NCBI GenBank assembly: GCA_947446635.1
Contig: CANFHF010000007.1
Coordinates: 1-64,000 of the forward strand
Reading direction: 5' to 3'
DNA: 64,000 nucleotides
Origin: Flavobacteriaceae bacterium
GTDB lineage: Bacteria; Bacteroidota; Bacteroidia; Flavobacteriales; Flavobacteriaceae
Shown here one piece after another: positions 1 through 9,137 of this stretch. A program made the translations under genes and the position numbers. Numbering within the stretch: the first letter of the stretch is position 1; every line of letters begins with the position of its first letter. A model generated the notes under the pieces. That model did no database searches. It worked only from the letters and a program-made list of their open reading frames with translations, and was not told where the DNA came from.

Positions 1-2
1 CC

Positions 3-221
3 TATCCTAACCCTGCAACATCGGTATTTACTCTTGATGTCAATTTGGCTAAAGGAACATCAGCTGGAGTACAGGTATATGATATGGCAGGACGATTCAT
101 CGAAAAGCTTCAAGTTCAATCAGGACTAACTCAACTAGGGGCGAATTACCCAAGTGGTACTTATATCTTGAAAGTAAGTCAAGGCAAAAACCTAAAATCA
201 CTACAAGTGATTAAGAGATAA
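3..221 (+). CDS. C-terminal fragment of a T9SS-sorted secreted protein
   Basis: This is the last 72 codons of a gene whose start lies left of the window. It begins with the YPNPA signature and continues through VYDMAG, SGTYILKV and a basic end (VIKR). This is the type A C-terminal sorting domain that sends proteins across the outer membrane through the type IX system, after which it is cleaved. The catalytic or binding part is outside the window, so the function cannot be told. No terminator is visible in the 56 bases before the next gene, so it is probably co-transcribed with the PL6-type lyase and belongs to the same polysaccharide locus. Confidence 0.85.
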   Translation, partial: YPNPATSVFTLDVNLAKGTSAGVQVYDMAGRFIEKLQVQSGLTQLGANYPSGTYILKVSQGKNLKSLQVIKR

Positions 222-277
222 TTGTTAGAGAATTCCGATTTTAATATAAATACCTTTTATAAAGAATAAATTATTAA

Positions 278-2017
278 TTGAAAAATAATTCCTCAACAAA
301 AACAGCCTCTAGACCCATTTTACTATTTTTGATTTGTACTCTAGTCTTTAATTTATTAGCTGCGGTTCATGTAAATGCAGCCACAATAAACGTTGATTCT
401 ATTGAAGCACTACAAAACGCTTGTGACAATTCAAATTCGGGGGATATTATTATTCTAAAGGATGGAATCTATCAAGATGTTTTTTTGGATGTCATTAATG
501 ATAATATTATCATAAAAGCCCAAACTCTGGGAGGGGTTTTTTTAAATGGCTATGATAATATTGATATTTTGGCTGATGGCGTTACTTTTAGCGGTTTTCA
601 ATTTACCACAGGAGATATTGGAACTAATTATCTTATTGAGGTTTATGGAAGTCATAACATTTTATCACAATTGAATTTTAATGGATATGCTGCTAAAAAA
701 TTCATTGTTATTGAAGCAAAATCACAATACAATACTATTGAGTATTGTAATATTTCCAAACTAGCTGACAGTAATAAAGCTGAATTAGGTTGTGCAATTC
801 AAGTCCATACTTCTCTTACAATTCCAGGATACCATAAAATTAGGTATTGTTCTTTTCAGAATTTTTTGGGAGCAGGTGGTGATTATGGTAATGAGCCTAT
901 TCGAATTGGATTAAGTACTGAAAACAATAATGCCTCGAGGACCATAGTGGAGCATTGTTATTTTAACAATACTGGGCTAGGGGATAGCGAAAGCGTGTCT
1001 GTGAAAAGTAAAGAAAACATTATTCGATTTTGCACCTTTACCAATCAACAAAATGCGATGCTTTGTTTTAGAAATGGAAACAATAATGTAGCTTATAGTA
1101 ATTTTTTTATTAATGCAGGCGGGATTAGGGTTAAAGAAGCTAATACTATTTTTTGTTACAATAATTATTTTGAAAATTCAGGTGTTGGAAGCTCTGCTGA
1201 TGCAGTTTCTTATGTTTATGATACAACAACCTATCCTGTAGTTCTGAACAACATTAATTTTATACATAATACTTTTTATAATTGTGGTTATATTAATATG
1301 GGAGGAATCGGAGCTACCAATAATACTTGGGCTAATAATATTTTTCAAAAGAGTTCAGGATCTATTTTTAAAAATGCAAATTTAGGAACGACTTGGGCAG
1401 GAAATATTTATCAAGGAACTTTAGGTATAACGATTGACTCAGGGATGACTAATACAGATCCGCTTTTAATATCCAATGGAGATGGGTATTTTGGTTTGTC
1501 GGCTAGCAGTCCTTCTATAGACGCAGCTAGTTCTAGTTATCCCGTAATCTTGAATATCCCAGTTATTGATGATGACCCCAATATCTTGTTTGATATAAGC
1601 GGACAAACGCGTCCTTCAACAGTTACCTCGAAAGATGTTGGTTGCGATGAATATACAACGGGACCAACAACGAATCATCCCTTAGCACTAAGCGAAGTGG
1701 GTCCATCTTATTTGGGAGGTCCTTCGCTTTCCATAAATACAAATGAGCTATTAGATAATACTAACATATTTATTTTTCCAAATCCTGCAAAGACCTCTTT
1801 TAGTATTGAGACTTCAACAACAGCAGGGTTGTTAGTTCATGTTGCTGTTTATAATTTGAATGGACAACTAGTGAAAAAATATGATGATTTTCAAAAACAA
1901 GTTCTTGGGAGTCAAAAGAATCGCTACGATATCTCGGATTTAAATAATGGAATTTACTTTGTAAAAGCGATTTCAGAAAACAGCTCAAGAACAATAAAGT
2001 TGATTGTAAAAAAGTAA
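278..2017 (+). CDS. PL6-family polysaccharide lyase (chondroitinase B/alginate lyase type) with T9SS sorting domain
   Basis: This is a secreted right-handed beta-helix lyase, predicted to cleave a uronic-acid polysaccharide by beta-elimination outside the cell. The start is TTG: an in-frame stop lies directly before it and no in-frame ATG precedes the signal peptide (hydrophobic residues about 13-35). The PL6 features, from family knowledge, are the N-terminal AIxVxxxxxL-like strand (about 36-60), NEPIRIGLST (205-214), ESVSVKS with the candidate catalytic base Lys243, and Arg265 in CFRNGN. Family members usually have Arg-His-Gly at that last site, whereas here it is Arg-Asn-Gly. Residues about 490-579 are a T9SS type A sorting domain (FPNPAKTSF...LNNGIYFVK). 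PL6 includes alginate and dermatan sulfate lyases. The sulfatase-rich context and KduI/KduD favour a sulfated uronate polymer over alginate, but that is inference. Confidence 0.82.
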   Translation: MKNNSSTKTASRPILLFLICTLVFNLLAAVHVNAATINVDSIEALQNACDNSNSGDIIILKDGIYQDVFLDVINDNIIIKAQTLGGVFLNGYDNIDILADGVTFSGFQFTTGDIGTNYLIEVYGSHNILSQLNFNGYAAKKFIVIEAKSQYNTIEYCNISKLADSNKAELGCAIQVHTSLTIPGYHKIRYCSFQNFLGAGGDYGNEPIRIGLSTENNNASRTIVEHCYFNNTGLGDSESVSVKSKENIIRFCTFTNQQNAMLCFRNGNNNVAYSNFFINAGGIRVKEANTIFCYNNYFENSGVGSSADAVSYVYDTTTYPVVLNNINFIHNTFYNCGYINMGGIGATNNTWANNIFQKSSGSIFKNANLGTTWAGNIYQGTLGITIDSGMTNTDPLLISNGDGYFGLSASSPSIDAASSSYPVILNIPVIDDDPNILFDISGQTRPSTVTSKDVGCDEYTTGPTTNHPLALSEVGPSYLGGPSLSINTNELLDNTNIFIFPNPAKTSFSIETSTTAGLLVHVAVYNLNGQLVKKYDDFQKQVLGSQKNRYDISDLNNGIYFVKAISENSSRTIKLIVKK

Positions 2018-2078
2018 TTTTATTCAATTCAACGTTGTTTTTATCAAAAAAAAAGCCAAAAACACCCCAAACACAACT

Positions 2079-2132
2079 GTACAAATTTACCCTTAATATG
2101 TATTTCTAGGGAGTCTATAATTTTTATTTTTG
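2079..2132 (+). promoter_or_regulatory. Candidate activator site plus -7 box for the sulfatase operon
   Basis: The sequence GTACAAATTTACCCTT at 2079-2094 is a diverged copy of the GGACAATTTTACYCCT element seen before susC and before the large T9SS gene. A Bacteroidota -7 box, TATTTTTG, lies at 2125-2132, 46 bp downstream of the element start, with no good -33 box. This fits an activator-dependent promoter with a leader of about 110 nt. The element also lies just past the PL6 gene, so the sulfatase genes probably form their own transcription unit. Confidence 0.5.
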
Positions 2133-2248
2133 AAAGGGAGAATACTTTATTAATATATCCCATTAAACCTTTTTATAAAAAGTCATTCTTAAAAACATTC
2201 TTATTAATTTAGTATTTAAAAAATATTCAAAAATTGACAACTAAACAA

Positions 2249-3877
2249 ATGAAAAAAAGCAATCAAGCATTCTCTTTATTAATTATTGTATTCGCAATGG
2301 TAATTACAGCTCCAGTAGTGGCGCAACAAAAAACAAAACCCAATATTCTATTTATAGCTATTGATGATTTAAAACCAATATTAGGTTGCTATGGCGATAA
2401 ATTGGTTAAAACTCCAAACATAGACCGATTAGCCAAAATGGGTACTGTTTTTATGAGTAACTATTGCCAACAAGCTGTTTGTGGGCCAACAAGAGCTAGT
2501 ATAATGACAGGGAGACGTCCAGATTACACAAAGGTTTGGGACTTAAAAACCAAAATGCGCGATATAAATCCAGATATTTTAAGTTTACCTCAATATTTAA
2601 TTAGCCAGGGATATAGTACACAAGGTATAGGTAAAATTTACGATTCTCGTTGCGTTGATAAAAAAATGGATGCACCTTCATGGAGTGTTCCCTATTACAA
2701 CTACTTTAAAACTGAAGAAAAATATTATGCTAAAGAAACAGGCATGCCTGTTTTAGGAGCCTATCAATTGCCAGATACAAAAGAATTGGCGTTGAAATAC
2801 ACTAAAGAAGGAAAAGAAAAAGGATTAGTTGATAAAGAACTAGAGGATTATGTTTCAGAATTGGTAAAACCATCTGTTGAATGTACAGACGTCCCTGATA
2901 ATGCCTATAATGACGGTGCTAATGCTGCACGGGCTTTAGAAATTTTAGAAAAGCTAAAATCGGACACTAAACCTTTCTTTTTTGCTGTCGGATTCTCTAA
3001 ACCCCACTTGCCATTTGTAGCTCCCAAAAAATATTGGGATTTATACAAAAGAGAAGATATGCCTTTAGCCCCTTTTCAAGAAAAATCAAAAAACAGTGTT
3101 GATGTTGCTTATCATAATGCAGGTGAAATGAGAGGTTATTCAGACATTCCACCTTTGTTATCATTCACAGATCAAAAAGATTTTGGTTTGACTTTGCCAA
3201 TCGACAAACAAAAAGAATTAATTCACGGTTATTACGCATCGGTATCTTATACTGATGCTCAAGTAGGAAAATTATTGGATAAATTAGAGGCTTTAGGATT
3301 AACAAAAAATACGATAATTATTCTTTGGGGTGACCATGGATGGCATTTAGGTGATCATAATCTTTGGTGTAAGCATACCAACTTTGAGCAAGCAACGCGT
3401 ACGCCAATGATAATTGCTGCTCCTGGAATCGCCTCAACCACCATCACAGCATCAACAGAATTTGTGGATATTTTCCCAACATTATGTGATTTGGCAGGAG
3501 TCAAAATCCCTGAAACATTAGACGGAAAAAGCCTTAAGCCATTGATGAACAAAACGGCTAAGTCGGTAAAAGATTTTTCTATCAGTCAATACCCTCGAAG
3601 CGGAACAAAAAGTGAAACCGAACGTCAAGGCTACGCTTCTTCAAAAGTAATGGGATATTCTCTACGAGATAAAAGATACCGATATACTATTTGGATGACC
3701 AATGATTTCAGAAGTTCCCAAGCTTTCAATGCTGATTTGATTGTTGGGACTGAATTATACGACTATGACAAAGATCCAAATGAAACGATAAATGTTGCCA
3801 ATGAAGTGGATTATAAATCGGTTGCCAAGGATTTAAAAGCTAAAATGCTTGCCTTTTTAAAAACACAAGTAAAATAG
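2249..3877 (+). CDS. S1 sulfatase, iduronate-2-sulfatase-like
   Basis: This is a periplasmic sulfate ester hydrolase of the alkaline-phosphatase superfamily. ATG 2249 gives a clean signal peptide (MKKSNQAFSLLIIVFAMV...ending near AQQ at 25-27); a TTG 15 bp upstream is the alternative. Asp39-Asp40 bind metal, and Cys78 in CGPTR is the residue converted to formylglycine (sulfatase signature CxPxR). The middle region (FFFAVGFSKPHLPF, then GDHGWHLGDHNLWCKHTNF and TRTPMII) follows the iduronate-2-sulfatase layout closely. The substrate may be a 2-sulfated uronate, but this cannot be fixed from sequence alone. It starts a tightly packed run: 28 bases to the esterase gene, and the FGE that would activate it follows that. 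Confidence 0.85.
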   Translation: MKKSNQAFSLLIIVFAMVITAPVVAQQKTKPNILFIAIDDLKPILGCYGDKLVKTPNIDRLAKMGTVFMSNYCQQAVCGPTRASIMTGRRPDYTKVWDLKTKMRDINPDILSLPQYLISQGYSTQGIGKIYDSRCVDKKMDAPSWSVPYYNYFKTEEKYYAKETGMPVLGAYQLPDTKELALKYTKEGKEKGLVDKELEDYVSELVKPSVECTDVPDNAYNDGANAARALEILEKLKSDTKPFFFAVGFSKPHLPFVAPKKYWDLYKREDMPLAPFQEKSKNSVDVAYHNAGEMRGYSDIPPLLSFTDQKDFGLTLPIDKQKELIHGYYASVSYTDAQVGKLLDKLEALGLTKNTIIILWGDHGWHLGDHNLWCKHTNFEQATRTPMIIAAPGIASTTITASTEFVDIFPTLCDLAGVKIPETLDGKSLKPLMNKTAKSVKDFSISQYPRSGTKSETERQGYASSKVMGYSLRDKRYRYTIWMTNDFRSSQAFNADLIVGTELYDYDKDPNETINVANEVDYKSVAKDLKAKMLAFLKTQVK

Positions 3878-3905
3878 TTTGTATTAGCTACTAAACATTA
3901 TCAAA

Positions 3906-5444
3906 ATGAAAAATCACAATCACTATTTTTCACTTTTTATTTGTACTTGCTTTGCGATTACTGTAAATGCAACTGTGCATCCAAATATTATTTTTAGCGA
4001 TAATATGGTATTACAACGCGGGGTTCAGGTGCCTATTTGGGGTACTGCAAATATAGGCGAAAAGGTAAGTATTGAATTTGCAGGACAAAAATACACCACG
4101 GTTGCCAAAGAAGGTAAATGGCTTTTCACGCTAAAACCTTTGAAAGCAGGTGGTCCTTTTATTATGGTAATCAAAGGTGAAAACACCATTTCAATTTCCA
4201 ATATATTGGTTGGGGAGGTGTGGCTTTGCAGTGGTCAAAGTAATATGGAGATGTTATTAGGGCCAATGAAAGGAAGAATAACTATCGAAAATGCAAAGGA
4301 AACCATCGCTAATGCCATTAATTACCCCACTATACGTGAGTTTACCGTTGCACGTGATGCGTCAGATGTGTCTTTAGTGGAAGTAAAAAAAGGGCGGTGG
4401 GATGTATGCGATTCTGTAACCGTAAAAAGTTTTTCGGCTGTGGGTTATTTTTTCGCTAATGCCTTGTCTCAAAAATTACATGTTCCTATAGGACTAATAC
4501 ATTCCTCTTTTGGAGGTACAGGTGCAGAAAGATGGACAAGCAGAGAGATGTTAGAAAGCAATACAGAATTAAAAGAATTAGTGTCGAAGTATGAAAAATC
4601 TATCGTTAGTTTTTCAGAACGATTCCAAAAGTATAAAGAGAATGAAGCTGCTATTATAGAAGCATGGAACCAAGAAGTGTTGCTTGCAAAAGAAAATAAA
4701 ACCGCACTTCCTAAAAAGCCTATAGCTCCAGTGGAGCCAGCAAAATCGGGTGATTGCGGAGGTCTTTTTAACGCTATGATTGCCCCGATTATCCCTTATG
4801 CCATCAAAGGTGTAATCTGGTATCAGGGGGAACATGATAGTAACAAAGCAAAAACATCGAAAGAATACCAAACTCTTTTCCCAGCGTTAATAAGCGATTG
4901 GAGATCAAGGTGGCAACAAGGTGATTTTCCTTTTTTGTATGTTCAAATTGCTCCTAACGAAAAGAATACCCCGGAATTAAGAGAAGCCCAGTTATTGACT
5001 TTGCAACGATCGCCAAACACCGCAATGGCAGTCATTACGGACTGTGTTGACCCTACGTTCAATATTCATTCCCCGATTAAAAAGCCTGTTGGTGATCGAT
5101 TGGCATTGGCGGCAAGAGCTTTAGCGTATAATGAAAAAATAGAATATATGGGGCCAATTTACCAATCGATGAAAATTGAAGGTAATTCCATCCGTATCAG
5201 TTTTACCCATATTGGTAGTGGGTTACTGGCTAAAGAATCGGATTTGATAGGTTTCGCAATAGCGGGAACTGATGCTAATTTTGTTCCGGCCAAAGCAATA
5301 ATTGAAGGCAATACAGTACTTGTTTCCGCAGTAGATGTAATTAATCCAACCAATGTAAGATTCGGGTTTGTGAATATTCCAATTACGAACTTATACAATA
5401 AGGAAGGATTACCCGCATCTCCATTTAGAACTGATTTGCCATAA
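3906..5444 (+). CDS. Sialate O-acetylesterase-like SGNH esterase
   Basis: This is a secreted carbohydrate esterase that probably removes acetyl groups from the polymer or its fragments. A signal peptide occupies about residues 1-23. An N-terminal beta domain (NIIFSDNMVLQR...VPIWGTA) leads to the GQSNM block with nucleophile Ser112. Block III is VIWYQGEHDSN, and the DxxH-like end block is in NIHSPIKKPVGDRLALAA, which supplies the catalytic His. Length (512 aa) and layout match the sialate 9-O-acetylesterase family (former DUF303). In Bacteroidota PULs these proteins commonly deacetylate plant or algal glycans, so sialic acid is not implied. It lies between a sulfatase and the FGE with short gaps and is probably in the same operon. 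Confidence 0.82.
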   Translation: MKNHNHYFSLFICTCFAITVNATVHPNIIFSDNMVLQRGVQVPIWGTANIGEKVSIEFAGQKYTTVAKEGKWLFTLKPLKAGGPFIMVIKGENTISISNILVGEVWLCSGQSNMEMLLGPMKGRITIENAKETIANAINYPTIREFTVARDASDVSLVEVKKGRWDVCDSVTVKSFSAVGYFFANALSQKLHVPIGLIHSSFGGTGAERWTSREMLESNTELKELVSKYEKSIVSFSERFQKYKENEAAIIEAWNQEVLLAKENKTALPKKPIAPVEPAKSGDCGGLFNAMIAPIIPYAIKGVIWYQGEHDSNKAKTSKEYQTLFPALISDWRSRWQQGDFPFLYVQIAPNEKNTPELREAQLLTLQRSPNTAMAVITDCVDPTFNIHSPIKKPVGDRLALAARALAYNEKIEYMGPIYQSMKIEGNSIRISFTHIGSGLLAKESDLIGFAIAGTDANFVPAKAIIEGNTVLVSAVDVINPTNVRFGFVNIPITNLYNKEGLPASPFRTDLP

Positions 5445-5525
5445 GAAATTTTGCAAAAAAAATAAATGACAATAGAGCCAACTAATAAAAGAAAACCGGA
5501 GAACTTGAATAATTATAAAAACAGT

Positions 5526-6692
5526 ATGAATAAGGTTCTTAAATTTTGTGTTTTTACTTTCCTGATTATATTAGGCCAAGTGTCTGATGCGCAAACAAAG
5601 CCAATTTCCCAAAAATCTACCGTTAATGAGGGTGTTGTTAAAAAAAACAGCTCCACTACAAAAACGTGTTGCACGGCAGCTATTCCAAATAGATTTGGAG
5701 TGAAACCAAGTTCAAAATTCAATGTTCTTAAAGAAGAAATAAGGCCCAATGTAAAAAATTCAGAAGGCATGGTTTGGATTCCTGGCGGAACTTTTAGTAT
5801 GGGAGGTGATAACGATCAAGCGCGTCAGGATGAATTTCCAAAACACGATGTGAAATTGAATGGCTTTTTCATGGACGTTACCGAAGTGACCAATGCACAA
5901 TTTGCACAATTTGTTACTGCAACGGGTTACATTACCACAGCTGAGAAAGATATTAATTGGGAGGACTTAAAAAAACAACTGCCGTCAGATACTCCAAAAC
6001 CTGAACCTGAAACTTTGAAAGCGGCATCTCTTGTATTTGTGCCTACGGAAGGTGAAGTGAGTTTGCAAGATTACAGTCAGTGGTGGAGCTGGACTCATGG
6101 AGCCAATTGGAATCATCCAAAAGGAAAAGATAGTGATGTTGTTGGAAAAGAAGATTTACCTGTGGTTCATATTAGTTGGGATGATGCGAATGCCTACTGT
6201 AAATGGGCAGGAAAACGATTACCAACAGAAGCGGAATGGGAATATGCTGCCAGAGGGGGTTTAGTAAAAAATGTATATACTTGGGGCAATGAAAAAGTAG
6301 ATGAAGGAAAAATACATTGTAATTCCTTTCAAGGATATTTTCCTTATAAAAATGTAGGAAGCGATGGCTTTACGGGATCGGCTCCCGTAAAGTCATTTGT
6401 TCCAAATGGATATGGATTGTATGATATGGCAGGAAATGTTTGGGAATGGTGTGCGGACAACTACAACAATACTTATTATGATTCCTTCAAAGAAGTTAAA
6501 GTTGTATTTAATCCAAAAGGTCCTATAAAAAGCTTTGATCCTGATGAGCCTTTGGTAGCAAAAAAAGTAATGCGTGGAGGTTCCTTTTTATGTAATGAAT
6601 CCTATTGTAGTGGCTATCGTGTTTCGGCTAGAATGAAAAGTTCGGCTGATTCTTCCATGGAACATTTGGGATTTAGATGTGTAACAAATTAA
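5526..6692 (+). CDS. Secreted formylglycine-generating enzyme (sulfatase-modifying factor)
   Basis: This enzyme oxidizes the CxPxR cysteine of sulfatases to formylglycine using O2, and so activates the four sulfatases of this locus. ATG 5526 is preferred over ATG 5466 because it starts directly at a signal peptide (MNKVLKFCVFTFLIILG...DAQ). The FGE-sulfatase domain spans about residues 75-388: EGMVWIPGGTFSMGGDN, VTNAQF, GKRLPTEAEWEYAARGG, GNVWEWCADN and RGGSFLCNESYC. Both catalytic cysteines known from human FGE are present (Cys356 and Cys361, CNESYC), as is the end block DSSMEHLGFRC. A vicinal Cys48-Cys49 pair before the domain resembles the redox-active N-terminal cysteines of eukaryotic FGE. 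Because it carries a signal peptide, activation should occur in the periplasm. Related secreted proteins without the cysteine pair exist, but here the active site is intact. Confidence 0.88.
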   Translation: MNKVLKFCVFTFLIILGQVSDAQTKPISQKSTVNEGVVKKNSSTTKTCCTAAIPNRFGVKPSSKFNVLKEEIRPNVKNSEGMVWIPGGTFSMGGDNDQARQDEFPKHDVKLNGFFMDVTEVTNAQFAQFVTATGYITTAEKDINWEDLKKQLPSDTPKPEPETLKAASLVFVPTEGEVSLQDYSQWWSWTHGANWNHPKGKDSDVVGKEDLPVVHISWDDANAYCKWAGKRLPTEAEWEYAARGGLVKNVYTWGNEKVDEGKIHCNSFQGYFPYKNVGSDGFTGSAPVKSFVPNGYGLYDMAGNVWEWCADNYNNTYYDSFKEVKVVFNPKGPIKSFDPDEPLVAKKVMRGGSFLCNESYCSGYRVSARMKSSADSSMEHLGFRCVTN

Positions 6693-6702
6693 ATAAAAAG
6701 CT

Positions 6703-7377
6703 ATGAAAAATTACTTTTTAGTAATTATTATATTTGCTTTAACAACGCAAATTTCTTCAGCAAAAGGGATAGAGTCTTCCTTTTTTTTGAAGTCCAAAAA
6801 TGTTGAAAAAATTACACAGCGCGATACGGTAGTACTCGATAACGCCTATATGACCGTCATTCAAAATGGAGCAGCTTGTACTTTAGCCAACAAGCCAAAT
6901 TATGGAACTAGGATTATTGTTGCTTTGGAAAAAATTAAATTCAAAAGTAAACGTGGTTGTATTAAACTAAAACGAGGAAAAATAGCCGTTTTTCTACAAG
7001 AGGAATCATATGATTTGCCGAAAGGTGCTTTTTTTGAAATCGCATTAAAAAAAAATCATCCTCCACTGACAAAACCATTAGAATGGGTAGAGCCTTTAAA
7101 AAACACTATCATATATGAAGATGCTGAATTTCGAGTTTTTGAAGAGCGTTTAAAGCCAGGTGATGTAAGAGCCTTGCATAGCCATGCACAACGTTTAGTG
7201 GTTCGGCTGAATGAAGTGCAGTTGACAGACCCCCGTTATTTTCCAAATGGTAAGCCAGGAGTTGGTATTCAGGTTCCTAATACAGTTAAATTTGCGGAAC
7301 CTATGGTACATGTAACAAAAAATCTTAGTAAAATACCTTTGTTTAATATAGTTGTAGAATACAAAATCCCTCATTAA
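6703..7377 (+). CDS. Secreted cupin-like protein, two repeats, unknown function
   Basis: Residues 1-20 are a signal peptide. The rest seems to be two related beta-sandwich repeats: about 40-120 (VVLDNAYMTVIQNG...GTRIIVALEKIKF...GKIAVFLQEESYDL) and about 132-222 (NTIIYEDAEFRVFEERLKPGD...RLVVRLNEVQLTD...). Both have a DN/ED-A-x-x-x-V start and an R-x-x-V-x-L core. Only the second repeat has a possible metal site, HSHAQ (His159, His161) after a G-D turn. It sits between the FGE and a sulfatase with gaps of about 10 bases, which implies co-expression. It could bind a sugar or metal, or assist sulfatase maturation (for example by holding copper for FGE). None of this is demonstrated, and I do not recognise a named family. 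Confidence 0.6.
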   Translation: MKNYFLVIIIFALTTQISSAKGIESSFFLKSKNVEKITQRDTVVLDNAYMTVIQNGAACTLANKPNYGTRIIVALEKIKFKSKRGCIKLKRGKIAVFLQEESYDLPKGAFFEIALKKNHPPLTKPLEWVEPLKNTIIYEDAEFRVFEERLKPGDVRALHSHAQRLVVRLNEVQLTDPRYFPNGKPGVGIQVPNTVKFAEPMVHVTKNLSKIPLFNIVVEYKIPH

Positions 7378-7386
7378 TAAATACAC

Positions 7387-9117
7387 ATGAAATATTCGAT
7401 TTTTAAAAGTATTTGTTGGCTAATAGTAGTGTTTTTTACATCATCAACAATAGTATTTGCTCAGAAAAAAGCAATGAAAAAGCCTAATGTTATAGTTATA
7501 CTAACGGATGATATGGGGTATTCTGATGTGGGTTGTTTTGGCTCGGAAATTAAAACCCCAAATATTGATCGTTTGGCTCAAAATGGATTGAGTTTTACTC
7601 ATTTCTACAATACGGGCCGCTGCAGTCCAACTCGAGCTTCCTTGCTAACGGGATTGTATCCGCATCAGGCTGGCATGGGACATTTGTCAACAGAAAATTA
7701 TAAGGAACTAGGTTATGTAGATGATTTAAGTAAAAATGCGGTGACCCTAGCCGAAGTTTTTAAGCAAGCAGGGTATGCTACATATATGACCGGAAAATGG
7801 CATATTGCCAAAAACCTGAAAAAAGAGGGGGATAAAAGTAACTGGCCTTGTCAACGAGGATTCGAACGTTATTTTGGTACGTTAAATGGTTCTGGAAGTT
7901 ATTATGACCCGGGGACACTCATAAGTAATAATACTTTTATTACACCAGGGAAAGATTTTTATTATACCAATGCCATTAGTGACACTACTGTAAAGTTTAT
8001 AAAGGAACACAAAATAAACAAACCCTTTTTCTTTTATGTAGCTTATACCGCAGCACATTGGCCTTTGCATGCGCCAGAAAGTGAAGTACAAAAGTACAAA
8101 GGGATATATGATAAAGGTTGGGATGCGACACGTGAAGCCCGTTTTACCAAACTTAAAAAGCTAGGTATTATAAGTGACAAAGCAGTCTTGACGGAACGTG
8201 GCGTTTCGATACCCGAATGGAAGGACGAAAAAATGAAAGACTGGCAAGTTCGCCGTATGGAAGTTTATGCTGCTATGATCGATGTGATGGATCAAGGAAT
8301 CGGTCGAATTATAACAGCCTTAGAGCAAAAAGGAGAATTAGACAATACAATTATTTTTTATATGCATGATAATGGAGGCTGTGCAGAATCTTTGAATTCT
8401 AACCAAATTGAAGTGCCTGCTACTGCAGAACAACAACTAGGGAAGCGGTATGCTAAAGATTCCATTTTTATGGGTAAACAACCCTTATATAGCCGCGAGG
8501 GAGAATTTATTAGAAGTGGAAAAGGAGTAATGCCAGGTAATGTAAATAGTTGGGTTACTTATGGTGAAGAGTGGGCTAATGTGAGTAATACACCTTTTCG
8601 ATTGTACAAGCATTGGACGCATGAAGGAGGGATAGCCTCTCCCTTAATTATTCATTGGCCTAAAGGCATAACGACAAAGGGGATGTTAAATAACCAATCT
8701 ACACATTTAATTGATATTATGGCTACTTGTGTTGACATTGCAGGAATTAAATATCCAAAAGAATTCAATGGAAACGCCATTCAACCCTATGAAGGAGTAA
8801 GTTTACAACCTACATTTCACAATAAAACAATACATCGGGATTATATTTTTTGGGAACATGAAGGAAATCGAGCATTCCGTTCGGGTAAATGGAAATTGGT
8901 TTCAAAAACTCAAAAAAACAAAGTTTTTACCCTAGTTGACCAGAATGCATGGGAATTATACGATATGGAAAATGATCCGACAGAAACTAAAAATGTATCT
9001 TCCTTATATCCTGATAAAGTAAAAAAAATGTCAGCAGTTTGGGAAAAAGAAGCTAATAGAACAATTGCTAAACCCTGGCCTTGGGAGTCCAAAAAAGTAA
9101 TTAAAAATAATCAATAA
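7387..9117 (+). CDS. S1 sulfatase, arylsulfatase-type
   Basis: This is a periplasmic sulfatase with a signal peptide ending near Gln26 (VFAQ). It has metal-binding Asp41-Asp42 (ILTDDMGYSDVGCFG) and formylglycine Cys79 in CSPTR, followed by LLTGLYPHQAG. MTGKWHI supplies the conserved Lys-His pair, HDNGG (about residue 325) supplies metal ligands, and the KHWTHEGGIASPLI block is typical of arylsulfatase A-like enzymes. At 576 aa it is the longest of the four sulfatases and the only one with Ser rather than Gly after the key Cys. The exact sulfate position and sugar are not predictable from what is visible. It is 9 bases from the cupin-like gene and 20 from the next sulfatase. Confidence 0.87.
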   Translation: MKYSIFKSICWLIVVFFTSSTIVFAQKKAMKKPNVIVILTDDMGYSDVGCFGSEIKTPNIDRLAQNGLSFTHFYNTGRCSPTRASLLTGLYPHQAGMGHLSTENYKELGYVDDLSKNAVTLAEVFKQAGYATYMTGKWHIAKNLKKEGDKSNWPCQRGFERYFGTLNGSGSYYDPGTLISNNTFITPGKDFYYTNAISDTTVKFIKEHKINKPFFFYVAYTAAHWPLHAPESEVQKYKGIYDKGWDATREARFTKLKKLGIISDKAVLTERGVSIPEWKDEKMKDWQVRRMEVYAAMIDVMDQGIGRIITALEQKGELDNTIIFYMHDNGGCAESLNSNQIEVPATAEQQLGKRYAKDSIFMGKQPLYSREGEFIRSGKGVMPGNVNSWVTYGEEWANVSNTPFRLYKHWTHEGGIASPLIIHWPKGITTKGMLNNQSTHLIDIMATCVDIAGIKYPKEFNGNAIQPYEGVSLQPTFHNKTIHRDYIFWEHEGNRAFRSGKWKLVSKTQKNKVFTLVDQNAWELYDMENDPTETKNVSSLYPDKVKKMSAVWEKEANRTIAKPWPWESKKVIKNNQ

Positions 9118-9137
9118 ATAATAATATCAGAATCAAT

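Noticed and set aside
3906..5444. True sialic acid esterase, implying sialoglycan use
   Set aside because: No sialidase, sialic acid lyase or transporter is present; in this context the family more likely deacetylates the PUL glycan.
6440..6460. Second copy of the GTGTGCGGACA operator half
   Set aside because: It lies inside the FGE gene at the conserved EWCADN codons and has no second arm.
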